Source: Muscardinus avellanarius
Taxonomy: Eukaryota > Chordata > Mammalia > Rodentia > Gliridae
Length of the DNA: 64,000 nucleotides
NCBI GenBank assembly: GCA_963383645.1
Contig: OY726564.1
Coordinates: 113,386,040-113,450,039 of the forward strand
Direction: 5' to 3'
Shown here: positions 24,226 to 36,861 of the stretch, piece by piece
Numbering within the stretch: the first letter of the stretch is position 1
How the letters are laid out: each line of letters opens with the position of its first letter
Notes under the pieces: generated by a model
What the model was told of the DNA's origin: nothing
Databases searched by the model: none
What the model saw: only the letters and a program-made list of their open reading frames with translations
Position numbers and translations under genes: made by a program

Positions 24226-24470
24226 TTTCCAACATATTTTTATATGTCCTATTAATGTAAATTCTTACGACAGCAGAGTTTCTTAGGTGTGTTTTTCTGC
24301 TATCTTCACAGCACAGCTTGTACTACTGCTCCACCACGCCGCCGGCTCCTGCCTGGCTGCCCATCCTGCCCCTGCGCCATCTGGAAGCATCTCCTCCAAC
24401 ACTCCCTGCTCTGGTCTGAACAACAGCGCTCACCTTCTTGCTTTTGTTTGATCCTGGTTTGTGTTCTCGC

Positions 24471-24471
<1 letters not shown>

Positions 24472-24519
<48 letters not shown>

Positions 24520-24612
24520 CTCTCTCTCCCTCTTTCTTTCCTCTCTCCTCTCTCCTCTCTCTCTCTCCCTCCCTCCCTCCCTCCCTCTCTCCTTCTTTTT
24601 CTCTCTCTTTCT
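24472..24612. repeat. (TC)n and CT-rich tract
   Basis: About 23 pure TC units to 24517, then imperfect CTCC/CTTT units up to the SINE at 24613. Confidence 0.92.
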
Positions 24613-24812
24613 CATACTGGGAGTTGAACCCAGGGCAATCCACCTCTGAGCTACATCCCAGCCAATTTTTGTTTGTTTGTTTTGTTTTGTTTTGAAATAG
24701 GATATTGCTAAGTTGCTGAGAGTCTAAGTTTCTGAGGCTGGTCTTAGACCTGGGACTTTTCTGTCCCAGCCTCCCAAGTACTGGGATTACAGGTGTGCAC
24801 CACCACACTTAG
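24613..24812 (-). repeat. B1-dID SINE
   Basis: atactgggagttgaacccag, a TTTG-rich linker, B1 half ending ccaccacacttagc. Its tail side is the CT-rich tract. Confidence 0.85.
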
Positions 24813-24891
24813 CAACCTCGGTCTCTTCTTATGCCTTGCAGGTGGACATTATTCTCCCAGAGTCCAGGGTTAAGGCTTAAAATTTATCTTC

Positions 24892-25082
24892 CGCTGGACA
24901 TGGTGGCGCACTCTTGTAATCCCCACGGTTGGGAGGCAGAGACAGGAGGATCGCGCAGGTTCAAAGCCAGCCTCAGCTGACTTAAGAGACCCAGTTTCCA
25001 AATAAAATATACAATAGGTCTGGGAGTGTAGCCCGGAGGTAGAAGGCCCCTGGGTTCCATCCCCAGTACCACCAAAAAAAAA
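24892..25082 (+). repeat. B1-dID SINE
   Basis: gctggacatggtggcgcact to gggttccatccccagtacc, A-tail. Confidence 0.88.
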
Positions 25083-25150
25083 TGTTTTTCTTATTCCTTA
25101 GTGTTTGTCTGAATTGAAACCTCCAGTCTTCGCACACAAACTAGCTCTGG

Positions 25151-25198
25151 GGCCGGGCGTGGCAGCGCAGTCCTATACCCCCAGGACTCGGGAGGCTC
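25151..25198 (+). repeat. B1 5' fragment
   Basis: ggccgggcgtggcagcgcag to ctcgggaggct, then unrelated sequence. Confidence 0.65.
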
Positions 25199-25589
25199 TC
25201 TGGTTCTCCATTTCCATGGTCTCCTCCACTCAGCGACTTCCCATCTGCCTGCACCTGCAGCAATTTCCTCCCGCGACTGCATCCTGGACATTTGTGACCT
25301 GGACCTCCTTGTTCTGGCTGTAAATTATCAACTCTAGTGTTCTCTACCACCAATTCCCATTCTCCAGTTTCTTTGCTTTCTTTTTATAAATACGTTGCTA
25401 TTCTTCAATCTCATCCAGAACCCACTCCCTGGAACATCCCATCTCCCCCCAAAACATGAAGGTCCTTTTAGCCCGTCCGTCCGTCCTTCCTCCTTCCTTC
25501 CTTCCTTCCTCCTTCTCTGGACTCCACAACCCGGTGTTCCCATCCTGCCCCCAAATCAATCCCTGGCCCCAGGCTGCTGAGGGTTTCTG

Positions 25590-25880
25590 AGAATCCCACA
25601 GTTGTTACGCTTGCTGCAGACAGACTCCGGCCTCCACAATCCTCCAGCACCGCCCACCTTCTCCTCTTGCTGTCCTCCATGGTGGCCGTCCAAAACCTCA
25701 CAACACCCTGCTCTCCTATCTTCTTGAGCCCCTTCCTACTTCCCACCCAGTTCTTGCTCAGCTGATAATCTTGCTTCCCATTTAACAGGAAAAAAATCAA
25801 TGTCAAATGACAGTAAGTGCTTCCAAGTCCTCTCCACATAGCCCCGAGGAGACCTCCAGCTGCACGCACCATCTTCTGAT
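25590..25880 (+). mobile_element. Possible ancient LINE relic
   Basis: A pyrimidine-rich block with ccctgctctcctatcttctt and ttgctcagctgataatcttg, which I associate with an old interspersed mammalian LINE. No frame. Confidence 0.25.
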
Positions 25881-26639
25881 CTCAGTGGGACCAAGAGCGT
25901 TGCTGCCATCTGAGCCCTCCAGACACAATGGAGAGGAAGACAGGAGAGAAGGAAGAGAGAAGTCGGGAGGAGGAAGAGGGTGCTGACAGCCAGCAAGGGA
26001 AAATTAAGAAATTACAGACATTTAGAAGAGTGTTTTTAATGCTCACATTTTATCTATACTGCCCAAAAAATAGGTCCATAGGTCTACTTTGGTCGTAGGT
26101 CCTGAGAGGTGGCTTCTGGAATGTTTTTTAATAGCAACTTTAGAGGCCAACGGTCATATCAGAACCAAAGAGTAAGATTTAATTGCATAGCCAATTACTA
26201 ATGGCTTTCAATTTAGGTTTTGAAATAAAGACATGGATGAGAACACATTTATTCTGTAAAGTCATTAAACACTTTGACCTTGGATAGTAAAGCAACACTT
26301 ATTCACATAGCACCATAAAGATAATTCCTGAGAAAACAGTCATGCTAATTTGCAGTTAAATTTCCAGAACAAGAGGCTGTTTTTATTGCTTGCTTGCTTT
26401 TTCCCCAGGAATTATGTTTCTTTTCTACATTAAATTTCCGTATTCCAGCCCCACCAAGAGCAACTCCGGGAAGGTTTAAACTTGCTCAAGCAGCGTCTTC
26501 ACGGTGACCCCCAGTGGCCAAAGGAGGGAACGTGCGAGTCATACCCCGACTCGGGCGTCCACACTGACAGCGCGGGTACTGACTTGGTCAAAGTGCCTTC
26601 ACATTTCCCGCTTTTGTTTCTATTTTTAAAGTAATCCAA

Positions 26640-26642
<3 letters not shown>

Positions 26643-26686
<44 letters not shown>
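26643..26686. repeat. (AC)n microsatellite
   Basis: About 22 AC units; not next to a recognisable SINE. Confidence 0.95.
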
Positions 26687-26689
<3 letters not shown>

Positions 26690-27189
26690 CACACTCGTTT
26701 CTAGTTTTCTACTTTCCTTTCAAAACCAAGGCCGTTTTGTTTTCCCAGTTACAGCCCCATAGCAAAGAGCAGAGCACACAATTTCACTAAAAACTCTTAA
26801 GACGCCTATTTTTGCTGTAATATTTTCAGTTCTAAGAGAGACTCGATGTGCCCTTTCAGAGCTTGCAGTGGGGGTTCTGCGCTACTCTCGGCAAGCTCAT
26901 TTATAACATTCGAGTTGCCTAATTGACGTGTGTTGTCTGTGCACAGAACTCCTAAGATGCAAGGACACTAAATGTAAGCGCGTGTGACTCTCAGATGTTG
27001 GCATATATTGTGATGAGCACAATACAATAACGACCAAACGTAATAATATCACGACGAGCTGCCCTGTACACTTCCTGTCCATGTCCTGATCATGCTGGGC
27101 TATCAGGGCTTGCGTATTGGTGTTTCACTCTTCCTACCCTCCCTCATTCCTCCCTTTCTTTCTTCCTTCCTCCTTCCTTCCCTCCCTTC

Positions 27190-27374
27190 CTGTTTTGATT
27201 ACTGGGGTTTGAACCCAGAGGCATTCTACCTCCGATCTATACCCCCGACCCTTTCTTCAATTTTTAATTCTGAAACGGGATCTTGCTAAGTTGCTGAGGC
27301 TGGCTTTGAACCCATAACCTCCCGTTGCAGCCTTCTGAGTCCTGGGAATAGAGGTGGGCACTACCACACCTGGC
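27190..27374 (-). repeat. B1-dID SINE
   Basis: gattactggggtttgaaccc to gcactaccacacctggc, with a TTCC-rich tract (27140-27190) on its tail side. Confidence 0.83.
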
Positions 27375-27664
27375 TGGCCCTTGCTTTCATCAGAGCAAGC
27401 ATCTCCCTCTTTCCTTATTCAAGACAAGCGCCTAGCGAATGGTTGATTTAAAGGAAGAATGAACTGAACATAACCAGTGAAAAATAACTTCCAAGGACCA
27501 CAAATCTTTTGGTTTCAGCCCCTGTTCTTAGCGTTTTCTTAAGTTAAAAAACTAATTGATGTCACAGGTCTCATTCATGTTAGAAATAAGCTTTAAAATG
27601 TCTTTTAAGAAACCAAAACATGTCTTTCATGAGTTCTACAATAAATTATTCTTGAAGAATGAAG

Positions 27665-27905
27665 TGGCAGGTGTGGTGGCACACACCTGTACCCCAGGGC
27701 GTGGTGGCACACACCTGTACCCCAGGGCGTGGTGGCACACACCTGTACCCAGTACTTGGGAGGCTGAGACAGGAGGACAGCAGGCTCAAGGACAGCCTTG
27801 GCAACTCAGAGACCCTGTTTCAAGACAAAAATAAAAAATAGTCTGGGGGTGGGGGTAACTCAGAGGTAGACAGCCTCTGAGTCCAATCTCCAGTACCACA
27901 AAAAA
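27665..27905 (+). repeat. B1-dID SINE with triplicated 5' end
   Basis: The first 28 bases of the B1 half occur three times in tandem (27669-27696, 27697-27724, 27725-27752), then a normal B1 and ID. Confidence 0.92.
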
Positions 27906-27913
27906 ATAAGCAC

Positions 27914-28132
27914 AGCCGGGCGTGGTGGCGCACGCTTGTAATCCGTGCGCTTGGGAGGCTGAGACAGCAGGATTGTGTAGGTTCGAAGCCAGCCTCAGCT
28001 ACTTAGTGAGGCTTTTGGCAACTTAGTGAGACCCTGTTTCCAAATAAAATATAAAAAAGGTCTGGGAGTATAGCCCGGAGGTAGAAAGCCTCTGGGTTCC
28101 ACCCCCAGTACCACCAAAAAAAAAAAAAAAAA
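27914..28132 (+). repeat. B1-dID SINE
   Basis: gccgggcgtggtggcgcacg to ccacccccagtaccacc and a long A-tail; AAGCACA on both sides suggests a short TSD. Confidence 0.9.
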
Positions 28133-30079
28133 AAAAGCACAAATTTAAAAATAAGGTATCTTCATACATATTAAATGACTCGACCAGTATTATTTGAGAG
28201 GAGCTCTCGTTGAAGTTGTAAAACATATAGTGAAATGTCTTAGTTCCGTCAAAATACTTAAGAATTTCAGGGTATGTTGGGAATTCAGTTGGGGGGGGGG
28301 TGTGCGAATAGGCACAGAAACCAGCACAGGCCCTGGACAACTGGTGTTTTCCATGGATTGCTCTTATATTTTCAGTTTATAAACATGCGCATTTTTTCCT
28401 GAGTGCTGGCTGAAAGCCTGGGTGTTGAATCTTCTGTTCAACTCAGGAGCTCCTTCAGCCTCTGTAGGACAGGAAAGGGGCCTCTGACGAATACCCAAAG
28501 GTCAGCGAGTACCAGTGTCCATCACCTGTGGACTTCAACTTTCTCCAGATTAAAGCAGGGTGCATCCAAAAGCAGATGCTTGAGGAGAAGAGACCCACCT
28601 CCCTCAAACCGAGTTCCGGCTTCGTGGTTGATTCTAGCTCAAGTCACAGATTTCATCTCAAGAGAAAATGGCGCCTTCCCTCCCAGCCTGAGGTCTAGCG
28701 TTCCTCTTGGGGTGACTTTCTCGCTCAGGAAGATCTCTGGTCGTGCTAGATTTAGAAGCAAAATTCATTTGCTATCACGTAAATCACCACGAAAGGAATT
28801 TCCAGACACATTTGCTTCCCTAGTGAGGCCTTTGAACAGCCCTCTCGTGTAGGTGACAAGCACGATGGGTCTTGATAAAATACTGCTGTGCCCCTAAGAT
28901 AAAAGGCACAGGACGGTCTTCGTGGGTAATGAACTCAAGCTCCAGTAATAAATCAACACCCTACCAGCTCCCCTCTTTCCATACAGAAACTGTGAGCGTC
29001 TCTTTATGATACTGCTCAGCTAAGATACAGCTTTATCGATAAAAACAACAGTGGCCCTCCTAGCTATGCTGAACAGAAACATAAACATTGTGTCTTTATG
29101 ATATGGCCATTAGAACCTATCAGGATAGCTGGGCATCGCGCCATCATAAATAAACTCAATACGATAAAAGGCACCTTCCTACTAACCATCTATCAGCTAA
29201 CCTCATCTACATTCACATTCTCTCCCTTCCCTACTGTTAAATGGAAAAATAATATAATCCTCTCCTATGTGCGGTCGAGGTTTATACACGTACTCTGCCT
29301 CTGCTCTCCAACTCCCCTAAGCCCAGGATTTTTCTCACCTATTAATCCTGTCTTTATCCTGTTCTGCATTTATCCCATCTCTGCCGTCCATCACCGTCTT
29401 TCTTCTAGATCATTCCCAGCAATACACAAACACATTTTAATGTCTTTCATCTTTCAAACACGTTCTCTCATCTTACGTGGCTATTGCCAGTATGCCACAT
29501 CTCCGCTCCCCTCTGCAGCCCGTGACGCGCCTCTCGTTCCTCAGACGTGAGACGCTCGAGCCCTGTGGACACTTTCCCTTCTTACCAAGGTCACCAGAGA
29601 CTTCCGTGGGCCAAATTTCACAACTGGCCACTCTCCTCTCCATTAGAGAAGAGAAAAGCCTGGCTTAAGTGCAATGATGGGAGGCCATGGTGACTTAAAC
29701 ACGGTTCAGTGTTGTTTTCTTTCTGTTAACTACTGACTCTTCCACCCAACAATGGCGAGGACGCCGAGCCAGGCTGCCAGCTCCCGATGCACACAGCACA
29801 CAGCACTTCTTTAGTTCCCCAAAGAGGAGCACGTCGGGTTTAAAGTTGAACATGGCGTATACGGACTGGGGAAAATCACCAACCCACAGGAGCAAAAAAC
29901 TGTGGGTGCGTGGCCTCTCATGGCCTTCAGTTCAGTGCCCTTCATCATGAGATAAGAGAAACCTCACTGCCCTACAGCCCCCAACCCTCAGGCTCCATTG
30001 CTAACCGAGTTATTGGGCTTCCTCCCAGTCCCTGAGCAGTCGGCCTGGTTGACCCACCTCATCCCCCATCTCCCAGCAG

Positions 30080-30260
30080 TTTTCGGCAGAGCCAGTCACA
30101 GCGTCCTTCTGGAAAGGCTCTCTCCTCAGCTTCTGGAATACCACCCTCTCCTGCTTCTCCACCACTTAATCATCACTACTGCTTCTCCACCTGCTTACTG
30201 GATGGCCCCAGGCTCCTTCCCCAGCCCTCGCCTGTTGGACAGAGGCAGATCATTTTCACC
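30080..30260 (+). mobile_element. Possible L2 LINE relic
   Basis: ccaccctctcctgcttctcc and ccgtccttct-like pyrimidine phrases resemble the L2 RT region. Weak. Confidence 0.28.
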
Positions 30261-30499
30261 TAACCAGGATTGAGTCTATTTGAATATATACTTGCAAGGA
30301 AGTTTATGTTGATAAGTGAATTATAAATGTTGCACATAATGATGTTCAAAATAAAAACTCCTGTGAAATATATATTGCAATAATGCTGGGATATATTAAT
30401 ACGTGTTTTATATTAAAATAAGTGCCTTGATGAAACATATCATGTGTATGTAGGATGCAGAAGTTGTAAGGGACAGGAAGGCTCCATCCCCAGAGGGAT

Positions 30500-30637
30500 G
30501 GAGGGAGTAAGAATGGCATTGCTCACACCTTGATTTGGGGTTTCTAGCTTCTAGAGCCATGAAGACCACACATTCTTGTTGTTTTAGGTCACCAGTCGGT
30601 GGTAGTGTGTTATAACAGCCCTAAGGACTGAATTCAG
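30500..30637 (+). repeat. MaLR (MLT1-like) LTR 3' end
   Basis: caccttgatttggggtttct, tctagagccatgaagacc, tcttgttgttttaggtcacc and gtgttataacagccctaagg follow the end of an MLT1 LTR. Confidence 0.7.
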
Positions 30638-31199
30638 GTGGTATAGAAAATCTTAAGATCACTTAGGAGATGACTGTCACCACCGGATTGCTCTCCCCTC
30701 CCATTCCAAATGCCTGTTAAATGAGAAGTTTCTGGCTATTGCAATCAGGTAAGATCAGAAGGCGGGCGTCAGTGGGAATGCTGGAGTAGGTGCCTCTGAG
30801 AGGCCACTTCTCCTTGCAGGCAATAAGAAAGAACATTGACAGAAACCATCAAAGTCAACTTTTCCAGAGCTGTGGAGTTAACCAACGACTTGCCGTTATC
30901 TGAAGGGCATTCACCCAAGAAAAACCGCCAAATCTCAGTAAGAACAGTAAGTCACGTGGTGTCTGAAGTAGTCCTGCTCCCATTCCCATGTCTCCAGCTC
31001 TACAGTCATCTTAAAAAATATATCACAATCATGGTGAAAACCAGCAGCCTAGCAATGCCTGGAGGGGACAGGATGGGGTTGGGGAACTCCAAAATTACCA
31101 TTTGCAGAGAGCTATAACCATTCAACCTCTGAGCAGTCCCCTAAAAGTCCACATTCACGGAGCTTCTCCTTCACTTGACCTGAATTGGAGCTTTATGTG

Positions 31200-33180
31200 A
31201 TGTGAACAACCTCTTTTCCAAGAAGCATTTGTTGAAAACAATCCCTAGCAAATGTTTAACACTGGCTACCTTGGGCAGTGAGAATCATTGGGGCAATAAA
31301 AAAAGAAGCTGGCAAAAGGAGCTTCAAAGGAAAAGCTATGGAATGACATGAGCACAGGACCTTTGAAAACGTGTAGATGTGTACAATCTAGAGACAGGAA
31401 ACCACAGGCATACCTGGAGCTCTACATACACTAACAAATGACCAGGGAACATCTTAAGTTTTCAACTCTGGATAACCTTGAGGCTCTGCATAAGCAGGAA
31501 ATGAAGACGAAGACAGAGTTGTAAATCCTACCTGAGCACTGAAGCCACGCTCCAAGTATATGGTGAGATCTTCAGTAACTGCTGGGGTTTATTGGCTCTG
31601 GTAACTAAGGGAATCTTTGTCTAGTCATTAGCCAGTCACTAAGAAAACTAAGCAAAGACTCAAGTGGCCACACACAAGAGAGAAGATGGACTTTAGAGAA
31701 TTGGTTCAGGAAAAATACCAATCAACCAAAGAGCAGCCATAGCAACAAAATCAGCAACAGAAGCCTGTGACGGACGTGTACTCTGATTCCCAGTGCGTAC
31801 ACGTTATGTTACTTAAATAAAGAAATGAAATGACAGGAGATGGTAACTCCAATGCCCAGCAGGAAATAAAGCTGACGACATGGTCAAAGGTAGCAGACAA
31901 CACAAATGTACCTTAAAGCTGACGACATGGTCAAAGGTAACACACAACGCAAATGTACCTTAAAGCTGACGACATGGTCAAAGGTAGCAGACAACACAAA
32001 TGTACCTTAAAGCTGACAACATGGTCAAAGGTAACACACAACACAAATGTACCTCAGTCGACTGTGTGTAACCTTTTCTTCCTGTCTGATCTAACAGGCA
32101 GCCACATAATGCAGTCATCGGGGATTCGTGTTGATAGCCATGTAATGTGTAAAGACAATGTGTATGGCAATAACAGCAGATAGAAAAGGGAAATAGGATT
32201 CATGGGGGCAAATTGGGCATGATACTGAGAATAAGCTGATATCGATCCAAACCAGGTCATTATAAATTAAAATATTAATTCTGGTCCTAGAGTAACTGCT
32301 ATTAAAAAAAAGAGTAAAATAACTGATGAGGGAATTGAAAAGATACACTGGAAAACAGATATTCAACACAGAAGAAGATAGCATTGGATAATGGAGAAAC
32401 AAAAGACATGGCGTATACTTTAAAAGGCAAAATAATAGATGTAAATTCTACCTTATCAGTAATGGCATCAAATTTAAGCACTTCAATCAAAAGGCAGATA
32501 TCAACCAAATAGATTTTAATCAAATATATGATTTAACTATATGTGTTAAATCACATATAGAGAAACATTTTATATTCAAATACACACACACACACACAGA
32601 GGCAAGATTTGTTACTAGCAACTAAAAGAATATTTTACAATGATGTAAAGGTCAATCAATCATGAAGAAAAATAATTACAAACATAAGTACACCTCAAAA
32701 CAAGATTCCCAAAACAAAGCTATAGCTGAGTAGAGAAACAGATAATTCATCAATATTAGTTAGAGATTTTAATCCCCATTTTCAAGGAGACAGAAGAGCC
32801 AGAAAGAAAAGGAGTAAGGAAACAGACGATATGGACACCACTATAAACCAGCGAGACCTGACACAGAGAGCCCTCTCCTCAGCGACAGACCACCATCTGT
32901 ACAACACTCCACTCGACATTTTTCTTAAATTCACACGGAACATTCTCCCGAGCAGACCACATGTTAGGCCATAAATGAGTCTCCATACATCTAGAAGGAC
33001 CAAAGTGATGGGAACTATGTTCTCCAACCACAGTGGAACGAAACTAGAAATGACAGAAGGAAGTTAGGGAAATTCATTCAGATGGCAAATTAAGCAAGAT
33101 GTCTACTCCTAAATGGCCAAGTTCATGCCACACGTTTTTGTTTTATCATCACAACTAGAAACTAGAACTTCAAGTCAGAT
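31200..33180 (+). mobile_element. Old L1M element, 5'UTR/ORF1 start and ORF2 parts
   Basis: tctggtaactaagggaatct, gagcagccatagcaacaaaa and gaagcctgtgacggacgtg resemble an L1M/HAL1 leader and early ORF1. After a tandem-repeat block, 32280-33120 resembles early ORF2: ctagagtaactgctattaa, agaagacagaagag...gac, accacatgttaggccataaa and ccacagtggaacgaaactag. Multiple stops. Confidence 0.6.
31868..32054 (+). repeat. 47-bp minisatellite, 4 units in A-B-A-B order
   Basis: Units at 31868, 31915, 31962 and 32009. Units 1 and 3 have gtagcagacaacac; units 2 and 4 have gtaacacacaac. The last unit ends at tacct. Confidence 0.96.
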
Positions 33181-33636
33181 ATGGGAGACCTAATCTACAG
33201 AACGACTAGGGCCACCCAGGGGCTATATGGATGTATTTGCGTATCTACCCGACATCTCTACCCACCACATGCTAAGCTGAAGTTGCTCTGGGCCCTGGCT
33301 TGAGCCTGCTGGTTTTCATGTTTTAGAATGGAAACTGAGATAAAAATAATAATAATAATAATAAATCTTAACCTTCAGTAATTACACAGAGAATCAAACT
33401 TAATGAAACACCCCCACCCTGGCAGGTGACTTGTCCTTCATAGCAATCTCCAACCAGGTGCCAGGAGACAAGGCGGTGGCACATGTGGCCATGAAATATT
33501 TTCTGTATTTCTGCCAAAGTATTCTACCAAACTTTCAAAAAAATCTACAGGTCATAAAAAAAAAATAGGACAAAAAGAGTCTATGATAGAGGAGCAGTTC
33601 TAATGATCTACAAGAAATTAAATTTAAAAATGAGCT

Positions 33637-33750
33637 TGTCCCAAAGATGGTGGTGCATGCCTGTAATCCCAGTACTTGAAAGCTGATGGGGATCACAGGT
33701 TCAAGGCCAGCCTCAGCAACTTAATGAAACCTTATTTCAAAATTTTAGAT
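33637..33750 (+). repeat. B1 SINE monomer, degraded
   Basis: agatggtggtgcatgcctgt to aaaccttatttcaaaattt; no ID half. Confidence 0.7.
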
Positions 33751-33799
33751 GTCCATATAAATATATATACATATATATGTATATATATATGTTTACAAA

Positions 33800-33950
33800 T
33801 ATATCAGTCGCTAAGCCAACCATGAGAAGAGGGAAGGGGGAGGCAATGGAGAGGGAATTGGGGAAGGGCTAAATGAGTGATGTGTGCACGTGTGCCTCTA
33901 CCATCTTGTATCCCATTAAGATGTAGGACTACAATACACCAATAAAATTT
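33800..33950 (+). mobile_element. L1 3'UTR fragment
   Basis: GA-rich, then tgtgtgcacgtgtgcctct and the tail acaatacaccaataaaattt. Confidence 0.65.
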
Positions 33951-34050
33951 TTTTTTAATTTAAGATCCAAAAAAATTTTAGAAAGTTGGGGGCAGGGGGC
34001 TTGGGGTATATCGTGGAGGTAGAATTCTCAGTATCAAAAAAAGAGCTTGT

Positions 34051-34262
34051 GCCAAGCATGGTGGTACGTGCTTGTAATCCCAGCATTTGGGAGGCTGAGA
34101 CAGGAGGATCGTGGTTCAGGAACAGCCTCAGCTACTTTGCAATTCAGTGAGACCCTGTCTCAAAATAAAGAGTAAAAAAATAAAGCTGGGGGTGTAGCTC
34201 GGAGGTAGAATGCCCCTGGGTTCCATCTCCAGTACCGCAAAAACAAAGCAAAACAAACAAAC
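34051..34262 (+). repeat. B1-dID SINE with TSD
   Basis: gccaagcatggtggtacgtg to gggttccatctccagtacc and an A-rich tail. AAAAAAGAGCTTGT on both sides (34037-34050 and 34263-34276). Confidence 0.92.
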
Positions 34263-34633
34263 AAAAAAGAGCTTGTAAACAAGCCAGATCTGTGATAACA
34301 AGAAATTTTAATTCAACTTTCTGGAGGCATATTTGGAGAATACAATTACATGTCAATGACTGAACGTTAATGCTGTATTTCACTTATGCTACTGAAACAC
34401 ATTGGAAATACTGGCAGAGAGACTACAGAGGATAATTCCTCTCTAGCAAATGTATGATTCCCTCCACCAACATTAATTCTTCCCACCTAATGAGATGCAA
34501 TCACGTTTGCATTAGTATTTTAGGTTATAATTGAATCTACTTTAGAAAGGCCTGAGAAATGAGATGCAGTCACTGCCTGTTAATATTCTATATCTATCTA
34601 AAAAGAATAAGATAGAATATGTTAAATCAATCT

Positions 34634-34831
34634 TTAGGGGGTACTGGTGATTGAATCCAGAGGCATTCTACCTCTGGGGTATACCCCCAGCCATTTCTTT
34701 ATTTTTTTGTTGTTGCTGTTTTCTTTTGAAATAGGTCTCACTAAGTTGCCGAGGCTGGCCTTGAACCTGTGATCCTTCTGTGTCAGCTTCCTAAATACTG
34801 GGATGACAGGTGTGTACCACCACATCCAGGT
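34634..34831 (-). repeat. B1-dID SINE with TSD
   Basis: gggggtactggtgattgaat to tgtaccaccacatccagg, flanked by TGTTAAATCAA at 34620-34630 and 34831-34841. Confidence 0.92.
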
Positions 34832-36083
34832 GTTAAATCAACCTGAAGGATGAACTACAGATACATTACAGGATCTGTTTGTTGGCCAGTTTTTATTTTA
34901 GCTCATATTGCTTACAAGATCCATAGTATGTGCAAATAAAGATCCTCCATAGGCTTTTCTTCTACTCGGTTTGAGGCTGTGAAGATCAGAGGAGGCAGGA
35001 GCAACTGCAGCCATGTTGCCACCTATGCTGAGAGTTTCAGAAAAGAGCCAACTTCAAGGAGGCTGAGCCCAACAAAAGAGGAAGCCGGGAACAGTGAGCA
35101 TTTGAACTCCCCCAAGAAGCTGCATCTGAACCGAGCGAGGACTCTGAGGAGTGTGGTTACGGAACTCACTAGAATTTCCTGATAGAAGGATTATCTGTGT
35201 CCTTCTCAACCATGACTCAACCTCCCGAAGGACAAGGAGGCTGTGGAGACCAGCATGGCTTTGTTCCTATAACTAGACTCAGCCCCTGATATCATCTGGC
35301 TCTTCCACCACATGGATGCCGGGGAGGGAGGCATGGCGACAGTCCTCACCTAGTCACCTACGACCTCACCTTTGTTCCCGAGCCCTAATCTCAGGGAGGT
35401 TGGAAGAAGCCAAAGAAAGAAGCCAATGACCATTGCAAAACTGTAGACAGATTCTGTCAGTAGAGCAGCAAGGCCAAGAAGCAGAGGGCTGGAAACAGAG
35501 CTGGATGGAGGCTCATCTTTGACGCCGTGGGATCTGCAGACCCTTTTCTCACCTCGCACAACCACACGGCTACCCTCCCTCACCTCAGCAGAGTACTGAG
35601 AGTACTCTCAGCAGAACTTTAGCCAGAGAGACTTCAGACTCAAGCAGATCTGCAGGAATCCCACTACAAAATCAGGGAGGTCAATTAAAAGCCTGTATAC
35701 GGAATAGTAAGAATGTTCCACCCTTACCGACTCCGTTCTTTTTATTTTTTTTTCTACATGAACATTGGACATCAGACTATCCAGATGAGCTCAAGAGAAT
35801 ATATTCCTAGGATATAACAGCTGAGGGTGTCTCTTGATTAAATGGCCAGATCTCAGCCTAATTACCCTGTGGGAAAGCTCGTTAGTCAATAAGGCCCATT
35901 TATGCATATGCATCAGGTTTCTAATGATCCACTCTCATCTATGAATGAGCAGAAAATGTTCACCAAACTCTTGAAAACTGCCTAGAACATCAAAGACAGA
36001 GTCCAAAGCCAATAGCCAGAAAAACAAAGGGCTCAGAAACATCATATACTACAGAAAAGAACTCCCGAAAGCTCTCCTTCAAC

Positions 36084-36300
36084 CCTGCACGGCGGCATGT
36101 GCCTGTGATTTCTGTACTTGGGAGCTGAGACGGGAGGTCACAAGTTCAAGGACAGCCTCAGAAATGTAGGGAGAGTCTTAGCAGCCTAGTGAGACTCTGT
36201 TTCAAAACAAACATAAATAAATAAAAATAAAAAGGGCAGGGGTGTGGCTCAGAGATAGAATGCCCTTGGGTTCAATTCTCAGCACCAAAACAAACAAAAA
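36084..36300 (+). repeat. B1-dID SINE
   Basis: gcacggcggcatgtgcctgt, B1 remainder, ID half gggcaggggtgtggctcaga to caattctcagcaccaaaac. Confidence 0.82.
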
Positions 36301-36402
36301 GGTCTCATTAAAATTCTTAGGAAAAATATTACATTTGTAAAACCACGAGCAGTGTGCTATTGTTAAGAATAAAAGTAATATTCACAAAATAATAAAATGC
36401 AG

Positions 36403-36482
36403 TTGGGGCTGGAGATGTAGCTCTGCAGAAGAACACTTGTCTACCATGAGCGGTATCCTGGGCTTGATCCCCAACACTACAA
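36403..36482 (+). repeat. ID monomer (tRNA-derived)
   Basis: ggggctggagatgtagctct, an anticodon-arm-like region, then gggcttgatccccaacact; standalone. Confidence 0.75.
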
Positions 36483-36808
36483 TAAACTAATTAATTAAGT
36501 TTAAAAATAAATTACCAGGAGTTCTCACACACTGAAAATAAGAATTACAAATAAAGAAAACAAAGAATGTGGAGATAATTAATTATCGAAACATTAAATT
36601 CCTGGAATTAAAGAACATGCATCTCCACACTGGAGGACCATAGCGCTAAGCGCCCTTCCATTATCCCTCTCCAGATGCACATGAGGCCATTCCCGGTCGC
36701 TGAAGATAAGTTATTATTACTCAACTCAGATAGAGAAAAAAACATCAGCATAGAGAAGAAACTTTTCTAGATTCTTACTTACCAGTAACAGACAAATCCC
36801 TATGCATG

Positions 36809-36811
<3 letters not shown>

Positions 36812-36859
<48 letters not shown>

Positions 36860-36861
36860 AC
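36812..36861. repeat. (AC)n microsatellite
   Basis: About 20 AC units with one CAAACA interruption near the end. Confidence 0.95.

Noticed and set aside
28403..29550. Two frames of about 150 codons
   Set aside because: Low-complexity Ser/Pro/Arg composition, no domain, no start context or splice support.
31868..32054. Regular repeats reminiscent of a CRISPR array
   Set aside because: Units are directly adjacent with no spacers, in a mammalian intron; it is a minisatellite.
34960..35600. Possible processed pseudogene
   Set aside because: GA-rich sequence with short frames; no product recognised and no A-tail or TSD seen.
36403..36482. tRNA-like A and B boxes
   Set aside because: These belong to the ID monomer; no complete cloverleaf with intact acceptor stem was found, so no tRNA gene is called here or at other ID halves.
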